Source: Salinibius halmophilus (GTDB taxonomy: Bacteria > Pseudomonadota > Gammaproteobacteria > Pseudomonadales > Natronospirillaceae). Taken from it: a DNA stretch of 64,000 bases. Location: assembly GCF_003577475.1 (NCBI RefSeq), contig NZ_QPEP01000007.1, positions 135,164 to 199,163 on the forward strand. The letters run 5' to 3'. The position numbers and the translations under genes were made by a program. The notes under the pieces are model-generated. The model was not told the DNA's origin. It searched no databases and saw only the letters and a list, made by a program, of their open reading frames with translations. Below are positions 9,044 to 19,029 of the stretch, one piece after another (position 1 is the stretch's first letter; every line of letters starts with the position of its first letter).

Positions 9044-9853
9044 ATGCCTAGGGTGAACAGGTTGGAGACTAAGGTGTTAGAAGCATTTGGATTTAAATAC
9101 GGCAAAAGTGGGGCGCATTCGGCGCGCAGCATGATGATTGCCGAGCTCACCGAGCTACTAACCTTGCACCCGCAAGGTGCTGCCTTGAGCACCTTTAAAG
9201 ACGACATCATCGACTTTAATGTGCTGCACAAAAACACCGCCAACAGTCGCAAACTGACCTACCGCCACCTAACCGACCTATACGGCCTAGACGACAGCAT
9301 TTGTTTGTATCGCAACTTTTTAGCCCTATGGCAAAACACCAGCGAGCAAAGCCGGCCCCTGTTAGCCCTGCAACTCGCTTTTTGCCGCGATGCACTACTG
9401 CGAATTGCCATACCAATGCTGCAAGCCGTAAAACCTGGTGAGCCATATAGCAAACAGCACACCATGGACTTATTAGAGCAACATAACCCTGGTGGTTATA
9501 GCCCAGCCTCGTTGAGCTCGTTTGCCCAAAACATCAATGGCAGCCTAACCCAAGCTGGTTATTTGCAAGGGCGAACAAAAAAAACACGCAGCCAGCCGCA
9601 TGTTAGCGCCACCAATGTGGCATTTGCCTTATTTATTGCCCACCTGCACGGCGAAGATGGCAACATTGGCCTAAATAGCCAATGGCTCAAACTACTAGGC
9701 ATTAATCGCGACGAACTCATCGCGCTTGCCCATAACGCCCATAGCCGCGGTTTAATCAAGTTTTCACATGCCAGTGAAGTGATGGAAATACGCTTCCCAA
9801 ATTGGCTAACCGAATCAGAAAAGGAAACCCTAAATGGCCGACCGCATCAGTAA
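9044..9853 (+). CDS. brxA: BREX protein BrxA (DUF1819-like, long form)
   Basis: The frame opens at TTG 9023; I favour ATG 9044 (269 residues), although no strong ribosome site marks any of TTG 9023, ATG 9044 or GTG 9053. The N-terminal half has ARSMMIAELTELL and then FNVLHKNTANSRKLTYRHL, matching the 'RES-xIIAELLL ... NxLxKRTxxTxRR' layout of the DUF1819/BrxA family, small helical DNA-binding proteins of BREX. It is longer than the ~200-residue E. coli type. It overlaps brxB by 20 bp and is followed by brxC and pglX in canonical order, which strengthens the call. The exact subfamily is uncertain. Confidence 0.72.
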   Translation: MPRVNRLETKVLEAFGFKYGKSGAHSARSMMIAELTELLTLHPQGAALSTFKDDIIDFNVLHKNTANSRKLTYRHLTDLYGLDDSICLYRNFLALWQNTSEQSRPLLALQLAFCRDALLRIAIPMLQAVKPGEPYSKQHTMDLLEQHNPGGYSPASLSSFAQNINGSLTQAGYLQGRTKKTRSQPHVSATNVAFALFIAHLHGEDGNIGLNSQWLKLLGINRDELIALAHNAHSRGLIKFSHASEVMEIRFPNWLTESEKETLNGRPHQ

Positions 9854-10376
9854 TCTGCTAAAAGAATACGAAAGCCATATTAGCCTCTCTTGGCCTGCCG
9901 TTGCGTCGGGCGAAGAGCGCTCAATTTTTGCCATTTATAAACCCGAAGACGAACTCAAACTACGCGCCAGACTCGAAGCCTTTGAGCAAGCCACCACGGC
10001 CCATGGCCACCAATGGCAACTGCTCAACATTACCCATGCCTTCGAAGCCTGGTTAGCTGGGCAAGAATACGCCGAAGCCTATTTTGAAAACCCAGAATAC
10101 CTAGAAGCCAATTACGAGTTTTTTGCCGAAGACCTCGTCAGCCAACTGCGCCAAAACATTCAGGCGCAAAGCGAAACCGCCAATACTGTCGTTGCATTAT
10201 TAGGCTGCGGCACACTTTTTGGCATCAGCTCGGTGTCAGACCTGGTTCGCCAACTCGCCGACACAATTGAAGGACGTTTGTTAGTGTTTTTTCCGGGCGA
10301 AAAAGATGGCAATACCTACCGCCTGCTCGACGCAAAAAACGGCTGGGGCTACTTGGCAACCGCATTAAAAGGATAA
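9834..10376 (+). CDS. brxB: BREX protein BrxB (DUF1788)
   Basis: 180 residues, starting inside the 3' end of brxA (20-bp overlap). The C-terminus carries GRLLVFFPGEKDGNTYRLLD followed by GWGYLATAL, the signature end of DUF1788/BrxB. The family is an essential BREX component of unclear biochemistry, likely part of the complex with BrxC and PglZ. Length agrees with the family. It sits 15 bp ahead of brxC in one operon. Confidence 0.9.
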   Translation: MADRISNLLKEYESHISLSWPAVASGEERSIFAIYKPEDELKLRARLEAFEQATTAHGHQWQLLNITHAFEAWLAGQEYAEAYFENPEYLEANYEFFAEDLVSQLRQNIQAQSETANTVVALLGCGTLFGISSVSDLVRQLADTIEGRLLVFFPGEKDGNTYRLLDAKNGWGYLATALKG

Positions 10377-10391
10377 AAATAAGGATCGCTC

Positions 10392-13300
10392 ATGTTAAAC
10401 AAAGACATCTACCATAACGACCCAACCACCCACCTATTAAAAAACCAAGGGGTGGCCAAAGTAAGTGATAGCCGCGACGCGGAATCGCTCGCCACATTAG
10501 AATATGAGCTAAAAACCTTCGTTTGCGATGGCAAATACCAAGCAGGCATCGAGGACATTTTAAGCCAGTTTATCAACTGCTTTAACGGCCGCGACGAGCA
10601 ACCAGGCGTATGGATTTCGGGCTTTTTTGGCTCGGGTAAATCACACCTAGCCAAAATGATGGCCGCACTGTGGACCAACGATAGTATTGGCAATCAAAAC
10701 GCCCGCACGCTAGCCAACTTACCAAACAGCACGCTAGAACTATTTAACCAACTAGACAGTATTGCTCTGCAAACACCTGGTAAACACCATGCATCGGGCA
10801 CCATCGGCAGCGCTGGCACCAAAAACGTGCGCTTGTCGGTTTTAGCCGTATTATTCCGCTCGCTGGGTTTACCCGAGCAATATCACCTAGTGCGCTTTTG
10901 TGTTTGGCTCAAGCAGCAAGGCTTGTTAAACACCATTCAACAAGAGCTAGGCGAAGAGCAGTGGCAAAAAGCACTGCGCAACCTCTATGTTGCGATCGAC
11001 CTACACAAAGTACTTTTAAAACACATGCCAGACCTAGCCGAGAGTGTACCGGCAGTTGGTAAACTGCTTGCCAGTCAGTACCCTAAAATCACCTCAGACA
11101 TCAGCGATGACGACCTGCAGCAAACCTTCTTTGATGTTCTCGAAGATAACGGCGAAGTGCCGCTCACGCTAATCGTGCTAGACGAAGTACAGCAGTTTAT
11201 TGGCAACGAAGTAGACCGCGCCCACGACATTCAACACGTTGTCGAAAAACTCTGTTCGGCACCCAAGCTAAAATCGCGAGTAATCTTTGTCGCTACCGGC
11301 CAAAGTGCACTAAGCAGCAACGAAAACCTACAGCGCCTATTAGGCCGCTTTCAGCTAAAAGTACAGCTAGAAGACACCGACGTTGATTCGGTAATTCGTA
11401 AAGTGATTCTGCAAAAAAAAGAATCGGCCCGCTCGGCCATCGAAACCGAAATAAAAGGCCACCTAGGTGAACTTGCGCGTCACATGCATGGCACCGTGAT
11501 TGAGCACAATGCGGCCGACGAAGAGCACATGGTTGCCGACTACCCGTTGCTACCCGTGCGCCGCCGTTTTTGGGACAAAGTTCTGCACGCACTGGATGCC
11601 ACCGGCACAGTGTCGCAACTACGTACACAGCTACGTATTGTACACGACGCCTGTAAAACCACCGCCCATAAGCCGCTAGGCCACGTATTACCCGCCGACT
11701 TTATTTACGACCAGCTAAAAACTCAGCTGGTACAAGCGCAGGTGATTTCCAAAGACATTCACGAAACTATTTCGCGCAAAGCCGATGGCAACGAGCAAGA
11801 ACAGCAAGAAGCTCGCGTGCTGGCGCTCGTGCTGCTCATTGGCAAACTGCCAACCGACGTTGACCACGGCATTGCTGCCACGGCCGACTACCTAGCCGAC
11901 CTAATGATTGAAGACCTAGCCGGCGAAAAAAACAGCATGCGCCGCGACGTGCCTGAACTGCTCGATTCATTGGCCAAGCAAGGTCTACTAATGTCGATAC
12001 AAAATGCCCAAGGCCAGCTTGAATACCGCTTACAAACTGCCGAAAGCCAGCAGTGGTACGACCAATACATCAACGAGCGCAACCAGTTAACCGGCAACCC
12101 TGGCCGCATTGAAAACCTGCGCCTCGATATGCTGCAGCAATATGTCCGCCGACTCATTGGCAATACGCGCCTGACCCAGGGCGACAGCATGGTGCCACGG
12201 CCACTGCATGCTTGTTTTGAATCGTCACTGCCGGCCGATGCCAAAGAAAAACTCTATGTGCATGTGTTAAACGATTCAGAAAAGAACTTCTTAACCGAAG
12301 CGCGCAGAGCGACCAGCGACCAGGCCACCATTTATTTATATGTGCCAAACCTGCACCAAAGTGACTTATTCGACGCCATGGTCGAACATAAGGCTGCCGA
12401 GCTAACACTCGAAAGCCGTGGCACACCCAAAACCGAAGCGGGGCGCGATGCCAAAGCCGCCACCCAGCTACGTGTTAGCCATGCCAACGGGCGCATCGAC
12501 AGCATCACCAAAGAAATCTTCGCCGCCATTCAAGTTAAAATGGCCGGTGGCAGCGAGGTCGATGGCGACACGCCAGCCGAACAGTTAACCAGCGCTGGTC
12601 GCAAAGCCATTGAACGCCTTTACCCAGAGTTTAAAAAAGCCGACGACAGCAAATGGGGCCAGGTATACAATGCCGCCCGCCGCGCCGGTGGCGAAAACGC
12701 CATTCAGCTGCTTGGCGCTAGTAACGAAAGCAGCACAGATAACAGCTCAGGCAATAACCACCCGGTGACGGATGCCGTCAGCCGCTTTATGGGTGTTGGC
12801 AAAACTGGCAAAGAAGTACAGCAGCACTTTGGTAATGCGCCTTTTGGTTGGCCAACCGATGCCATAGACGGCGCCCTAATGGCCATGCTGGCCAACGGCC
12901 AGCTTAATGCCACGCTTAACGGTCAAATGACCGATGCCAAAACCCTAGAGCGCCGCGACATTGCCAAAGCCACCTTTAAGCCAGAAAAAGTGCAGCTAAC
13001 AACAATGCAGCTGCTGCGCATTAAAGGTACTTTGCAAGCGCTTGGTGTGCAGGTGCAGCCCGGTGAAGAAGCCAGTAAAGCCCACAGCGCTATAGACATG
13101 GGCCTTGCCCTTGCGCGCCAAGCCGGTGGCGATGCACCACTGCCAGCCAGCCCTGTGCCAGATTACCTAGAAGACATCTCGATGTACGCGGGGAACGAAC
13201 TGCTACTAGAGATTTTTGCCAACGCCGACAAAATTAAAACCGACGTTGCCGACTGGCAAGCCAAGGCCGAGCTGATTGGCCAGCGCAAAAAAGACTGGGC

Positions 13301-13859
13301 CGAGCTGCAAAACCTATTGCCACTGTGTCGCGATATGGGCTTTTTTGCCGAGCTGCAACAAGAGCAACAAGCCATTATGGCCAATCGCAGCTTGCTGGCC
13401 TCGCCAAACCCTGTAACACCGTTGATTACCAAGGCCATTAGCTCACTGCGCGATGCCATTGTGCACCACCAAACAGAATACCAGATGGAATACGACAAAT
13501 GTTTGGCCGAGCTAGAAGGCGACCAACAATGGCAAAAGCTAAAACCAGCCGAGCAAACCGAGGTATTGCAAGCCAACCACATTAGCGCCATGCCACCGCT
13601 CGACTTAACCAGCAATGGCCATGTGCTCGAGAGCCTAGACCAATGCAGCCTAAGCCAATGGCGCGACCGGACCGCCTCGCTGGCGTCTAAGTTTGAGCGT
13701 GCCCGCGCCGAAGCCGTGCGCCGCCTAGAGCCGCGTATGCAAGTGGTACACGCACCACGCAAACTAATTAAAACCGACGAAGAGCTTAGCCAATGGCTGG
13801 CCGAAGCCGAAGCCAACATTCGCGAAAAACTGGCCTCTGGTCCGGTTTCGGTTTCTTAG
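10392..13859 (+). CDS. brxC: BREX P-loop ATPase BrxC
   Basis: 1155 residues, ATG preceded by AAGGA. The start (MLNKDIYHNDPTTHL) and Walker A SGFFGSGKSHLAKMM (P-loop 77-84) are diagnostic of BrxC, and Walker B LIVLDEVQQF lies near residue 261. BrxC is the large ORC/Cdc6-like AAA ATPase needed for BREX methylation and phage exclusion. It normally belongs to a complex with BrxB, PglX and PglZ, all encoded here. An A8 tract occurs at 11413-11420 inside the coding sequence; the frame is intact in this copy. The spacer to pglX is 35 bp. Confidence 0.93.
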   Translation: MLNKDIYHNDPTTHLLKNQGVAKVSDSRDAESLATLEYELKTFVCDGKYQAGIEDILSQFINCFNGRDEQPGVWISGFFGSGKSHLAKMMAALWTNDSIGNQNARTLANLPNSTLELFNQLDSIALQTPGKHHASGTIGSAGTKNVRLSVLAVLFRSLGLPEQYHLVRFCVWLKQQGLLNTIQQELGEEQWQKALRNLYVAIDLHKVLLKHMPDLAESVPAVGKLLASQYPKITSDISDDDLQQTFFDVLEDNGEVPLTLIVLDEVQQFIGNEVDRAHDIQHVVEKLCSAPKLKSRVIFVATGQSALSSNENLQRLLGRFQLKVQLEDTDVDSVIRKVILQKKESARSAIETEIKGHLGELARHMHGTVIEHNAADEEHMVADYPLLPVRRRFWDKVLHALDATGTVSQLRTQLRIVHDACKTTAHKPLGHVLPADFIYDQLKTQLVQAQVISKDIHETISRKADGNEQEQQEARVLALVLLIGKLPTDVDHGIAATADYLADLMIEDLAGEKNSMRRDVPELLDSLAKQGLLMSIQNAQGQLEYRLQTAESQQWYDQYINERNQLTGNPGRIENLRLDMLQQYVRRLIGNTRLTQGDSMVPRPLHACFESSLPADAKEKLYVHVLNDSEKNFLTEARRATSDQATIYLYVPNLHQSDLFDAMVEHKAAELTLESRGTPKTEAGRDAKAATQLRVSHANGRIDSITKEIFAAIQVKMAGGSEVDGDTPAEQLTSAGRKAIERLYPEFKKADDSKWGQVYNAARRAGGENAIQLLGASNESSTDNSSGNNHPVTDAVSRFMGVGKTGKEVQQHFGNAPFGWPTDAIDGALMAMLANGQLNATLNGQMTDAKTLERRDIAKATFKPEKVQLTTMQLLRIKGTLQALGVQVQPGEEASKAHSAIDMGLALARQAGGDAPLPASPVPDYLEDISMYAGNELLLEIFANADKIKTDVADWQAKAELIGQRKKDWAELQNLLPLCRDMGFFAELQQEQQAIMANRSLLASPNPVTPLITKAISSLRDAIVHHQTEYQMEYDKCLAELEGDQQWQKLKPAEQTEVLQANHISAMPPLDLTSNGHVLESLDQCSLSQWRDRTASLASKFERARAEAVRRLEPRMQVVHAPRKLIKTDEELSQWLAEAEANIREKLASGPVSVS

Positions 13860-13894
13860 TGGTCTGCCTAAAAGGCGCCCAGTAATAGGTAAAA

Positions 13895-16800
13895 ATGATG
13901 ACAGTTGAACAAACACGCCAAGCACTGAGCAAAACCCTGCGCAACCAGCTTGAAAGAACTGTGACCCAGGGTAGAACCCTGGTCGAAAAGGCCGCCCGCG
14001 AAGAAATAGAACGAATTGGCGTGGGCGAAAGCAGTGCGCCGGACTATTTACAGCCAGCTGATGCCAAATTACGTACCCAGCTGCGTGCCCATGGCCGCAG
14101 CCTGGGTGATGTAAAAGCCAGCGATAGCAGCCAGCAAATCGACCATCTGGTCAGCGAGGTGGCCTACGAGCAATGGCACCGCATGTTGTTTGCCTACTTT
14201 TTGGCGCAAAACAATCTACTGATCTGCGAAGGTTACCCCGTATCACTGGCCGACTGCGATGAACTAGCCGCCGATTTAGGCGCCCGCAGTGGTTGGGAGG
14301 CCGCCGGTTTTATTGCTGCAAGCATGCTACCGCAGGTATTTCGTGCCAGTTCACCAGCGCTCAAAATTGCCCTGCCGCGCGATGCCATTCAGCAACTCGA
14401 ACAGCTGATTAAAAGCATTCATCCCGACACGTTCCAGGCGCAAGACGCCCTCGGCTGGCTCTACCAGTTTTGGCAAAGCGAGCGCAAAGAGGCGGTAAAC
14501 GCCTCTGGGGTTAAAATTGGTGCCAGCGAGCTCAGCCCAGTTACCCAGCTATTTACCGAGCCCTACATGGTGAGCTTTTTGCTCGACAACGCCTTGGGCG
14601 CTTGGTGGGCCAATCGCCAACTCAGCCAAAACGACCTAAGCACCACCACCAACGAAGCAGCACTGCGCCGCACTGCCAGTGTGCCGGGTGTGCCACTCAG
14701 CTATTTGCGTTTTGTTAAACCCGATGCCGAGCAACCACCCAGCGAGCAAAACCCTTGGGCACCTGCCGCGGGCACCTTTGAGCAATGGCCAACCCAGTTA
14801 AGTGAACTAACCGTTATTGACCCTTGCTGTGGCTCGGGCCACTTCTTGGTGGCGGCATTTTTAATGCTGGTGCCCTTGCGCATGGCCGACGAAGGGTTAA
14901 GCGCCAAACAAGCAATCGACGCCGTACTCAGTCAAAACCTGCATGGCCTCGAGCTAGACCAGCGCTGCGTTGAGCTAGCCGCGTTTGCCATCGCTTTAGA
15001 GGCCTGGCGCTACCCAGACGAAAACGGCAACCCACTAGGCTACCGCCAGCTACCCGAGCTACAACTAGCCTGCAGTGGCGTTGCCATTGGCGCGGCCAAA
15101 GGCGAGTGGAAACAACTGGCCCAACAAATTGCTGCCCACGCCAACCCAGATAATTCAGCAAGCTCAGGAAACTCAACTAGCTCGGCACAAAAAAGCAACC
15201 TCAGCATTGCCCTCGACTGGCTACAACAAACCTTTCAACATGCTCCAGTATTGGGCAGCCTAATTAACCCTCAGCGCAGCGACGCTGCCAAAATTGTTAA
15301 CTGGCCAACTCTGCAAAGCGCGTTGAATAATGCCCTAAAAGCCGAAGAAGCGGCAGAAAAGGGCGAATTAGCAGAAACAAGCCAAACCTTCGAAGCCCAG
15401 GTGGCCGCCCAAGGTTTAACCAAAGCCGCCCAGTTACTCAGCAAACAGTACAGCTGGGTCATCACCAATGTGCCTTACCTAGCCCGTGGTAAACAAAGTG
15501 ATGTGCTGAAAAACTACTGCGAAAAACATCACCCGGCTGGTAAAAACGACCTAGCCACGGTGTTTTTAGACCGCTGCCTACAAATGAACACCCAGGGTGG
15601 CCATACCAGCGTGGTATTGCCACAAAACTGGCTATTTTTAACCAGCTATAAAAAGTTCCGCCAGCAGCTCCTCACCCAAGATACTTGGAATATGGTGGCG
15701 CGATTAGGGCCGAAGGGCTTTCAAACGCCTATGTGGGATTTTAATGTGCAACTATTAGGCATTACCCGTGGCCAAAATGCCGCAGAAGCAGCCCTCACTC
15801 TGGGCGCTACCACCAGTGATAACAACGACCACCAGCTCCGCGGCCTAGACGTCGCCGACTACAAAACCGCCGCCGATAAAGCCGAGGCGTTATTGGTTGA
15901 AGAGATCAAATCGGTTAGCCAAGCAGGGCAGTTGGAGAATCCGGATTTTAGGGTCAATCTTGATGAAGGATCTGATCTCGAGCTCTTGTCTGAAAGTGCA
16001 GATTGTTATGTTGGAGTGCAAACTGGTGATGACCCTAGGTATGTTCAGAAAGTTTGGGAACTGGATCGCTTGAATGAAAATTGGGAATGGTTCCAGGGTA
16101 CGCCGTTGTCAGATGGGCATTTCGAGGGGCAGTGTGAGATTATCCGGTGGGAAAATGGCATAGGCGGCCTACATTCATCGGGTAGTGCACGTATCCAGGG
16201 CATAAAGGCTATTGATAGCAAAGCAATAGCACTGCAAAGGATGCGTGTAATTCAAGCCTATGGGTACTCGAAGGGTATTTTCCACCAGAATATTGCTGTT
16301 ATGGTTCCTCAAGATGTAAGTGAACTGACTGCTATGTATTGTTATGTAAGCTCGGAGGAATACTTTACAGAGATTCGTGCCATTGACCAAAAATTAAATG
16401 TGACTAACGGCACGTTGGTAAAAGTACCGTATGACAAGGCTAAGTGGCATTCTGTAGCTGATCAACAATATCCTAACGGCCTACCTCAACCCTATACCAA
16501 TGATCCAACCCAATGGATTTTCCATGGTCATCCATGTGGTTCGGTGGTTTGGAGCGAAGATAGCAAATGGACTGAACCCGGTGATCTGCGTGTTGACGAC
16601 ACCGTTTTGCAAGTTGCCACGGCCAGGTTATTAGGCTATCGCTGGCCAGCCGAACTTGACGCTTTATCAGACAATGAAATGGAATTAGCAGTCGAACAAC
16701 GTGAGTGGGTAAAACGCTGTGATAAGTTGTTGGGTGATGATTTGGTCGACGACGATGGCATCGTTTGTTTGCCAGCTCTGCGCGGCGAAGCCGCGGCGGC

Positions 16801-17554
16801 ACGCCGATTAGAACTAATGCTCGAAGCGGCTTATGGTGAGGCTTGGTCAAACACCGTACGCGACCAGTTATTGGACAGTGTCGGTGCGAAATCGCTAGAA
16901 GCCTGGCTGCGCGATAAGTTTTTTGAGCAGCACTGCAAGCTATTCCAACATCGCCCATTTATTTGGCAAGTGTGGGATGGTCTGAAAGATGGTTTTAGCG
17001 CCCTGGTTAACTACCACAAGCTCGATGCCAATAACCTCGACCGGTTAATTTACACCTACTTAAACGACTGGATCAGCCAGCAAACCGAAAACGTAAAACA
17101 AGGTGTCGACGGTGCCGACATCCGCCTCGAAGCTGCCAAAACCCTGCGCACCGAACTAGAAGCCATTAAAGAAGGCGAAGCCACCGGCAATTCGGCAACC
17201 GACACTGGCTACGACATCTTCGTGCGCTGGAAGCCCCTACACGAGCAGCCAATTGGCTGGAACCCCGACCTCAACGATGGCGTGCGCCTCAACATTCGCC
17301 CATTTATGAGCGCCACCGACATCGGCAAAAAAGGCGCCGGCATCCTTCGTGCCAAACCAAACATCCACTGGAAAAAAGACCGCGGCAAAGACGTACCAAG
17401 CGCCCCATGGTACCACCTAGGCCTGCAATACGGCGGCAAAGAAGGCGATCGCATCAACGACCACCACCTAACCCGCGCCGAAAAACAACAAGCCCGCGAC
17501 GACTTTGCCAAAAAGCAGGCCAAAGTACAGACGGGAAAACTGACTGAGGCATAA
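13895..17554 (+). CDS. pglX: BREX adenine-specific DNA methyltransferase PglX
   Basis: 1219 residues; two consecutive ATGs (13895, 13898) make the exact start ambiguous. SAM-binding motif I is VIDPCCGSGHFLVAAF (~305-320). The catalytic motif reads TNVPYLARGKQ (~523), i.e. N-V-P-Y rather than the textbook N-P-P-Y. I recall this variant from a PglX subfamily, so it is probably active. PglX methylates a non-palindromic site to mark self DNA. Bases ~15930-16560 (residues ~680-890), where the target-recognition domain should lie, have visibly different codon choice: more T- and A-ending codons than the GCC/CTA-rich flanks. This suggests that the specificity domain was exchanged. Confidence 0.92.
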   Translation: MMTVEQTRQALSKTLRNQLERTVTQGRTLVEKAAREEIERIGVGESSAPDYLQPADAKLRTQLRAHGRSLGDVKASDSSQQIDHLVSEVAYEQWHRMLFAYFLAQNNLLICEGYPVSLADCDELAADLGARSGWEAAGFIAASMLPQVFRASSPALKIALPRDAIQQLEQLIKSIHPDTFQAQDALGWLYQFWQSERKEAVNASGVKIGASELSPVTQLFTEPYMVSFLLDNALGAWWANRQLSQNDLSTTTNEAALRRTASVPGVPLSYLRFVKPDAEQPPSEQNPWAPAAGTFEQWPTQLSELTVIDPCCGSGHFLVAAFLMLVPLRMADEGLSAKQAIDAVLSQNLHGLELDQRCVELAAFAIALEAWRYPDENGNPLGYRQLPELQLACSGVAIGAAKGEWKQLAQQIAAHANPDNSASSGNSTSSAQKSNLSIALDWLQQTFQHAPVLGSLINPQRSDAAKIVNWPTLQSALNNALKAEEAAEKGELAETSQTFEAQVAAQGLTKAAQLLSKQYSWVITNVPYLARGKQSDVLKNYCEKHHPAGKNDLATVFLDRCLQMNTQGGHTSVVLPQNWLFLTSYKKFRQQLLTQDTWNMVARLGPKGFQTPMWDFNVQLLGITRGQNAAEAALTLGATTSDNNDHQLRGLDVADYKTAADKAEALLVEEIKSVSQAGQLENPDFRVNLDEGSDLELLSESADCYVGVQTGDDPRYVQKVWELDRLNENWEWFQGTPLSDGHFEGQCEIIRWENGIGGLHSSGSARIQGIKAIDSKAIALQRMRVIQAYGYSKGIFHQNIAVMVPQDVSELTAMYCYVSSEEYFTEIRAIDQKLNVTNGTLVKVPYDKAKWHSVADQQYPNGLPQPYTNDPTQWIFHGHPCGSVVWSEDSKWTEPGDLRVDDTVLQVATARLLGYRWPAELDALSDNEMELAVEQREWVKRCDKLLGDDLVDDDGIVCLPALRGEAAAARRLELMLEAAYGEAWSNTVRDQLLDSVGAKSLEAWLRDKFFEQHCKLFQHRPFIWQVWDGLKDGFSALVNYHKLDANNLDRLIYTYLNDWISQQTENVKQGVDGADIRLEAAKTLRTELEAIKEGEATGNSATDTGYDIFVRWKPLHEQPIGWNPDLNDGVRLNIRPFMSATDIGKKGAGILRAKPNIHWKKDRGKDVPSAPWYHLGLQYGGKEGDRINDHHLTRAEKQQARDDFAKKQAKVQTGKLTEA

Positions 17555-17567
17555 CCAACGGCACCAA

Positions 17568-17593
17568 AGCGCCCGCCCAACCAGGCAGGCGCT
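17568..17593. terminator. Short hairpin after pglX
   Basis: AGCGCCCGCC (17568-17577) and GGCAGGCGCT (17584-17593) form a 10-bp stem with one mismatch and a 6-base loop, 14 bp after the pglX stop. On the + strand it is followed by AAAAACG, not T residues, so it may slow rather than stop transcription, or mark the left edge of the accessory block inserted between pglX and pglZ. Confidence 0.4.
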
Positions 17594-17703
17594 AAAAACG
17601 ATAACAACAAGTATAAAGACTAGGGAATTTATGAGCAGTAAAAGGCATTTGCGCTATAAGGACATTACCCAAAGCGGCTGTTCACAAAAAGGACTAATAT
17701 GCA

Positions 17704-18993
17704 ATGATTTTTAATAATAAGGCTGGAAGCTTAATATGGGGATCAGTCACAGGGAAAAAAAGAGAGAATCTAGTTGACGGTACGTTAGATGAATCTTTGC
17801 CAGCCAGCGAGGATATAGTGCCGGAACAGCAGTTCTCTGACCTGGACGAAGAACCGATGATTGAAGAGCACACCATAGAGCAAGTAGGTAGCGAAACACT
17901 TACTGCTAGTTCAAGGGGCATATGGCTTGGGTTTCATCGCGCGCGTTCTGAAAGGGCCGCGAGCCAGCATGCGCGTGATGTTGAAGAGCCCCTTGCGCCT
18001 CTGCATAACAACCTAGCAATCACAACACGCCCGAACAAAGGATTTTTTGGGCTTTGGGGTCATTCAAGGCAGCCAAAACCAATTTTGATTGCCGCCTCAA
18101 TGAGTGCTGGTAAGTCTTCTTTAATTAATGCTTTGTTGGGCATGGAATTAATGCCTACCGGCAACGAGGCGACCACTGCCAAGATCACGCGCATCACTGT
18201 GGCTGCCGACCAACCTTTCGAAGCCAAAGCCTATTCTCAATCTGGGAAACTGGTAAAAACCAGTTCGAGCCTTTGTGCCGAACAAATCAAAAGATGGAAT
18301 AGCTGGCGTTATATTGGCGAAATTGAAATCACCATCCCACACATAACCAATCAATCTTGCAGGGGGTTAGTAGGTTTTACCTTAGTGGATACACCAGGTG
18401 CTAACAATAGTATGGATGAGCGGCACAAGGCGCAGTTTACTCGTGCGCTCGAGACCTACCCTAATGCACCAATGATTTACCTATTAAATGCTGAGCACCT
18501 TGGCACCAATGACGACGTTGAGATTATTCGCACTATTGGCAAGCGTCGGTCACATCGCAGAGTGATCTTTGCTTTGAACAAGATAGATCAGCTTGATGAG
18601 GAGCGTGGTGAAACCGCGGTGCACTATATTCAACAAGCACGTTGCTACCTTGAGGGAATGGGGTACAGCAATGCCACCGTGATCCCTTTGATGGCGCAGC
18701 AAGCGCTCATAGCGAACAAAAAGCTGAGCCAGCAAGAACTATTGCGCCGAGAGCGAAGCAGACTCAATGCAGAGCTGGAACGTTTTCGAGAAAAGCCATT
18801 TCACTTGTACACCGCAACCGATATTCAAACAGCCGATGGGCAACTATTAAAAAGTCATTTACGGAAAGAGCTAGTTAAGGTGAAACAGAGCACCATGGCG
18901 ACACACAGCGACGACGAGTTGACTACGTTTATCGAGTACACAGGTTTAAGTACTGTGCGTGCTCTGGCTACTAAAGCAGCTCGGCACAATTAA
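17704..18993 (+). CDS. Dynamin-like GTPase (first of pair)
   Basis: 429 residues, AAAAGGA before ATG 17704. GTPase motifs are clear: G1 AASMSAGKSSLINALLG (~130-146), a candidate G2 threonine in NEATTAKIT, G3 LVDTPGANNS (~227) and G4 NKIDQLDEE (~291). The N-terminal ~110 residues are acidic and low complexity, and the C-terminal region is short, without a clear membrane segment. Bacterial dynamin-like proteins often act in pairs on membranes, and some (LeoA/Eleos) are anti-phage. It lies 36 bp ahead of a larger GTPase with near-identical G motifs. The pairing inside BREX suggests a membrane-surveillance or abortive module; this is inference. Confidence 0.85.
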   Translation: MIFNNKAGSLIWGSVTGKKRENLVDGTLDESLPASEDIVPEQQFSDLDEEPMIEEHTIEQVGSETLTASSRGIWLGFHRARSERAASQHARDVEEPLAPLHNNLAITTRPNKGFFGLWGHSRQPKPILIAASMSAGKSSLINALLGMELMPTGNEATTAKITRITVAADQPFEAKAYSQSGKLVKTSSSLCAEQIKRWNSWRYIGEIEITIPHITNQSCRGLVGFTLVDTPGANNSMDERHKAQFTRALETYPNAPMIYLLNAEHLGTNDDVEIIRTIGKRRSHRRVIFALNKIDQLDEERGETAVHYIQQARCYLEGMGYSNATVIPLMAQQALIANKKLSQQELLRRERSRLNAELERFREKPFHLYTATDIQTADGQLLKSHLRKELVKVKQSTMATHSDDELTTFIEYTGLSTVRALATKAARHN

Positions 18994-19029
18994 ATACAAC
19001 AATAACAGATAGCGAATAAGGATTTTTCT

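Noticed and set aside
11413-11420. A8 tract in brxC as a phase-variation switch
   Set aside because: Eight As are common in AT-tolerant genomes and the frame is intact; without reads showing length variation there is no support. A similar A tract in brxA (near 9580) is equally unremarkable.
13163-13819. 218-residue minus-strand open frame inside brxC
   Set aside because: Ser/Cys/Arg-rich translation without motifs, fully within a well-supported gene; a product of the GC-rich codon usage of brxC.
16473-16958. 161-residue minus-strand open frame inside pglX
   Set aside because: No ribosome site or protein-like pattern, lies within the conserved methyltransferase frame.
17631-17714. 27-codon open frame just before the first dynamin-like gene
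   Set aside because: Only a weak ribosome site, it overlaps the GTPase start in another frame, and its composition shows no recognisable motif; most likely leader sequence.
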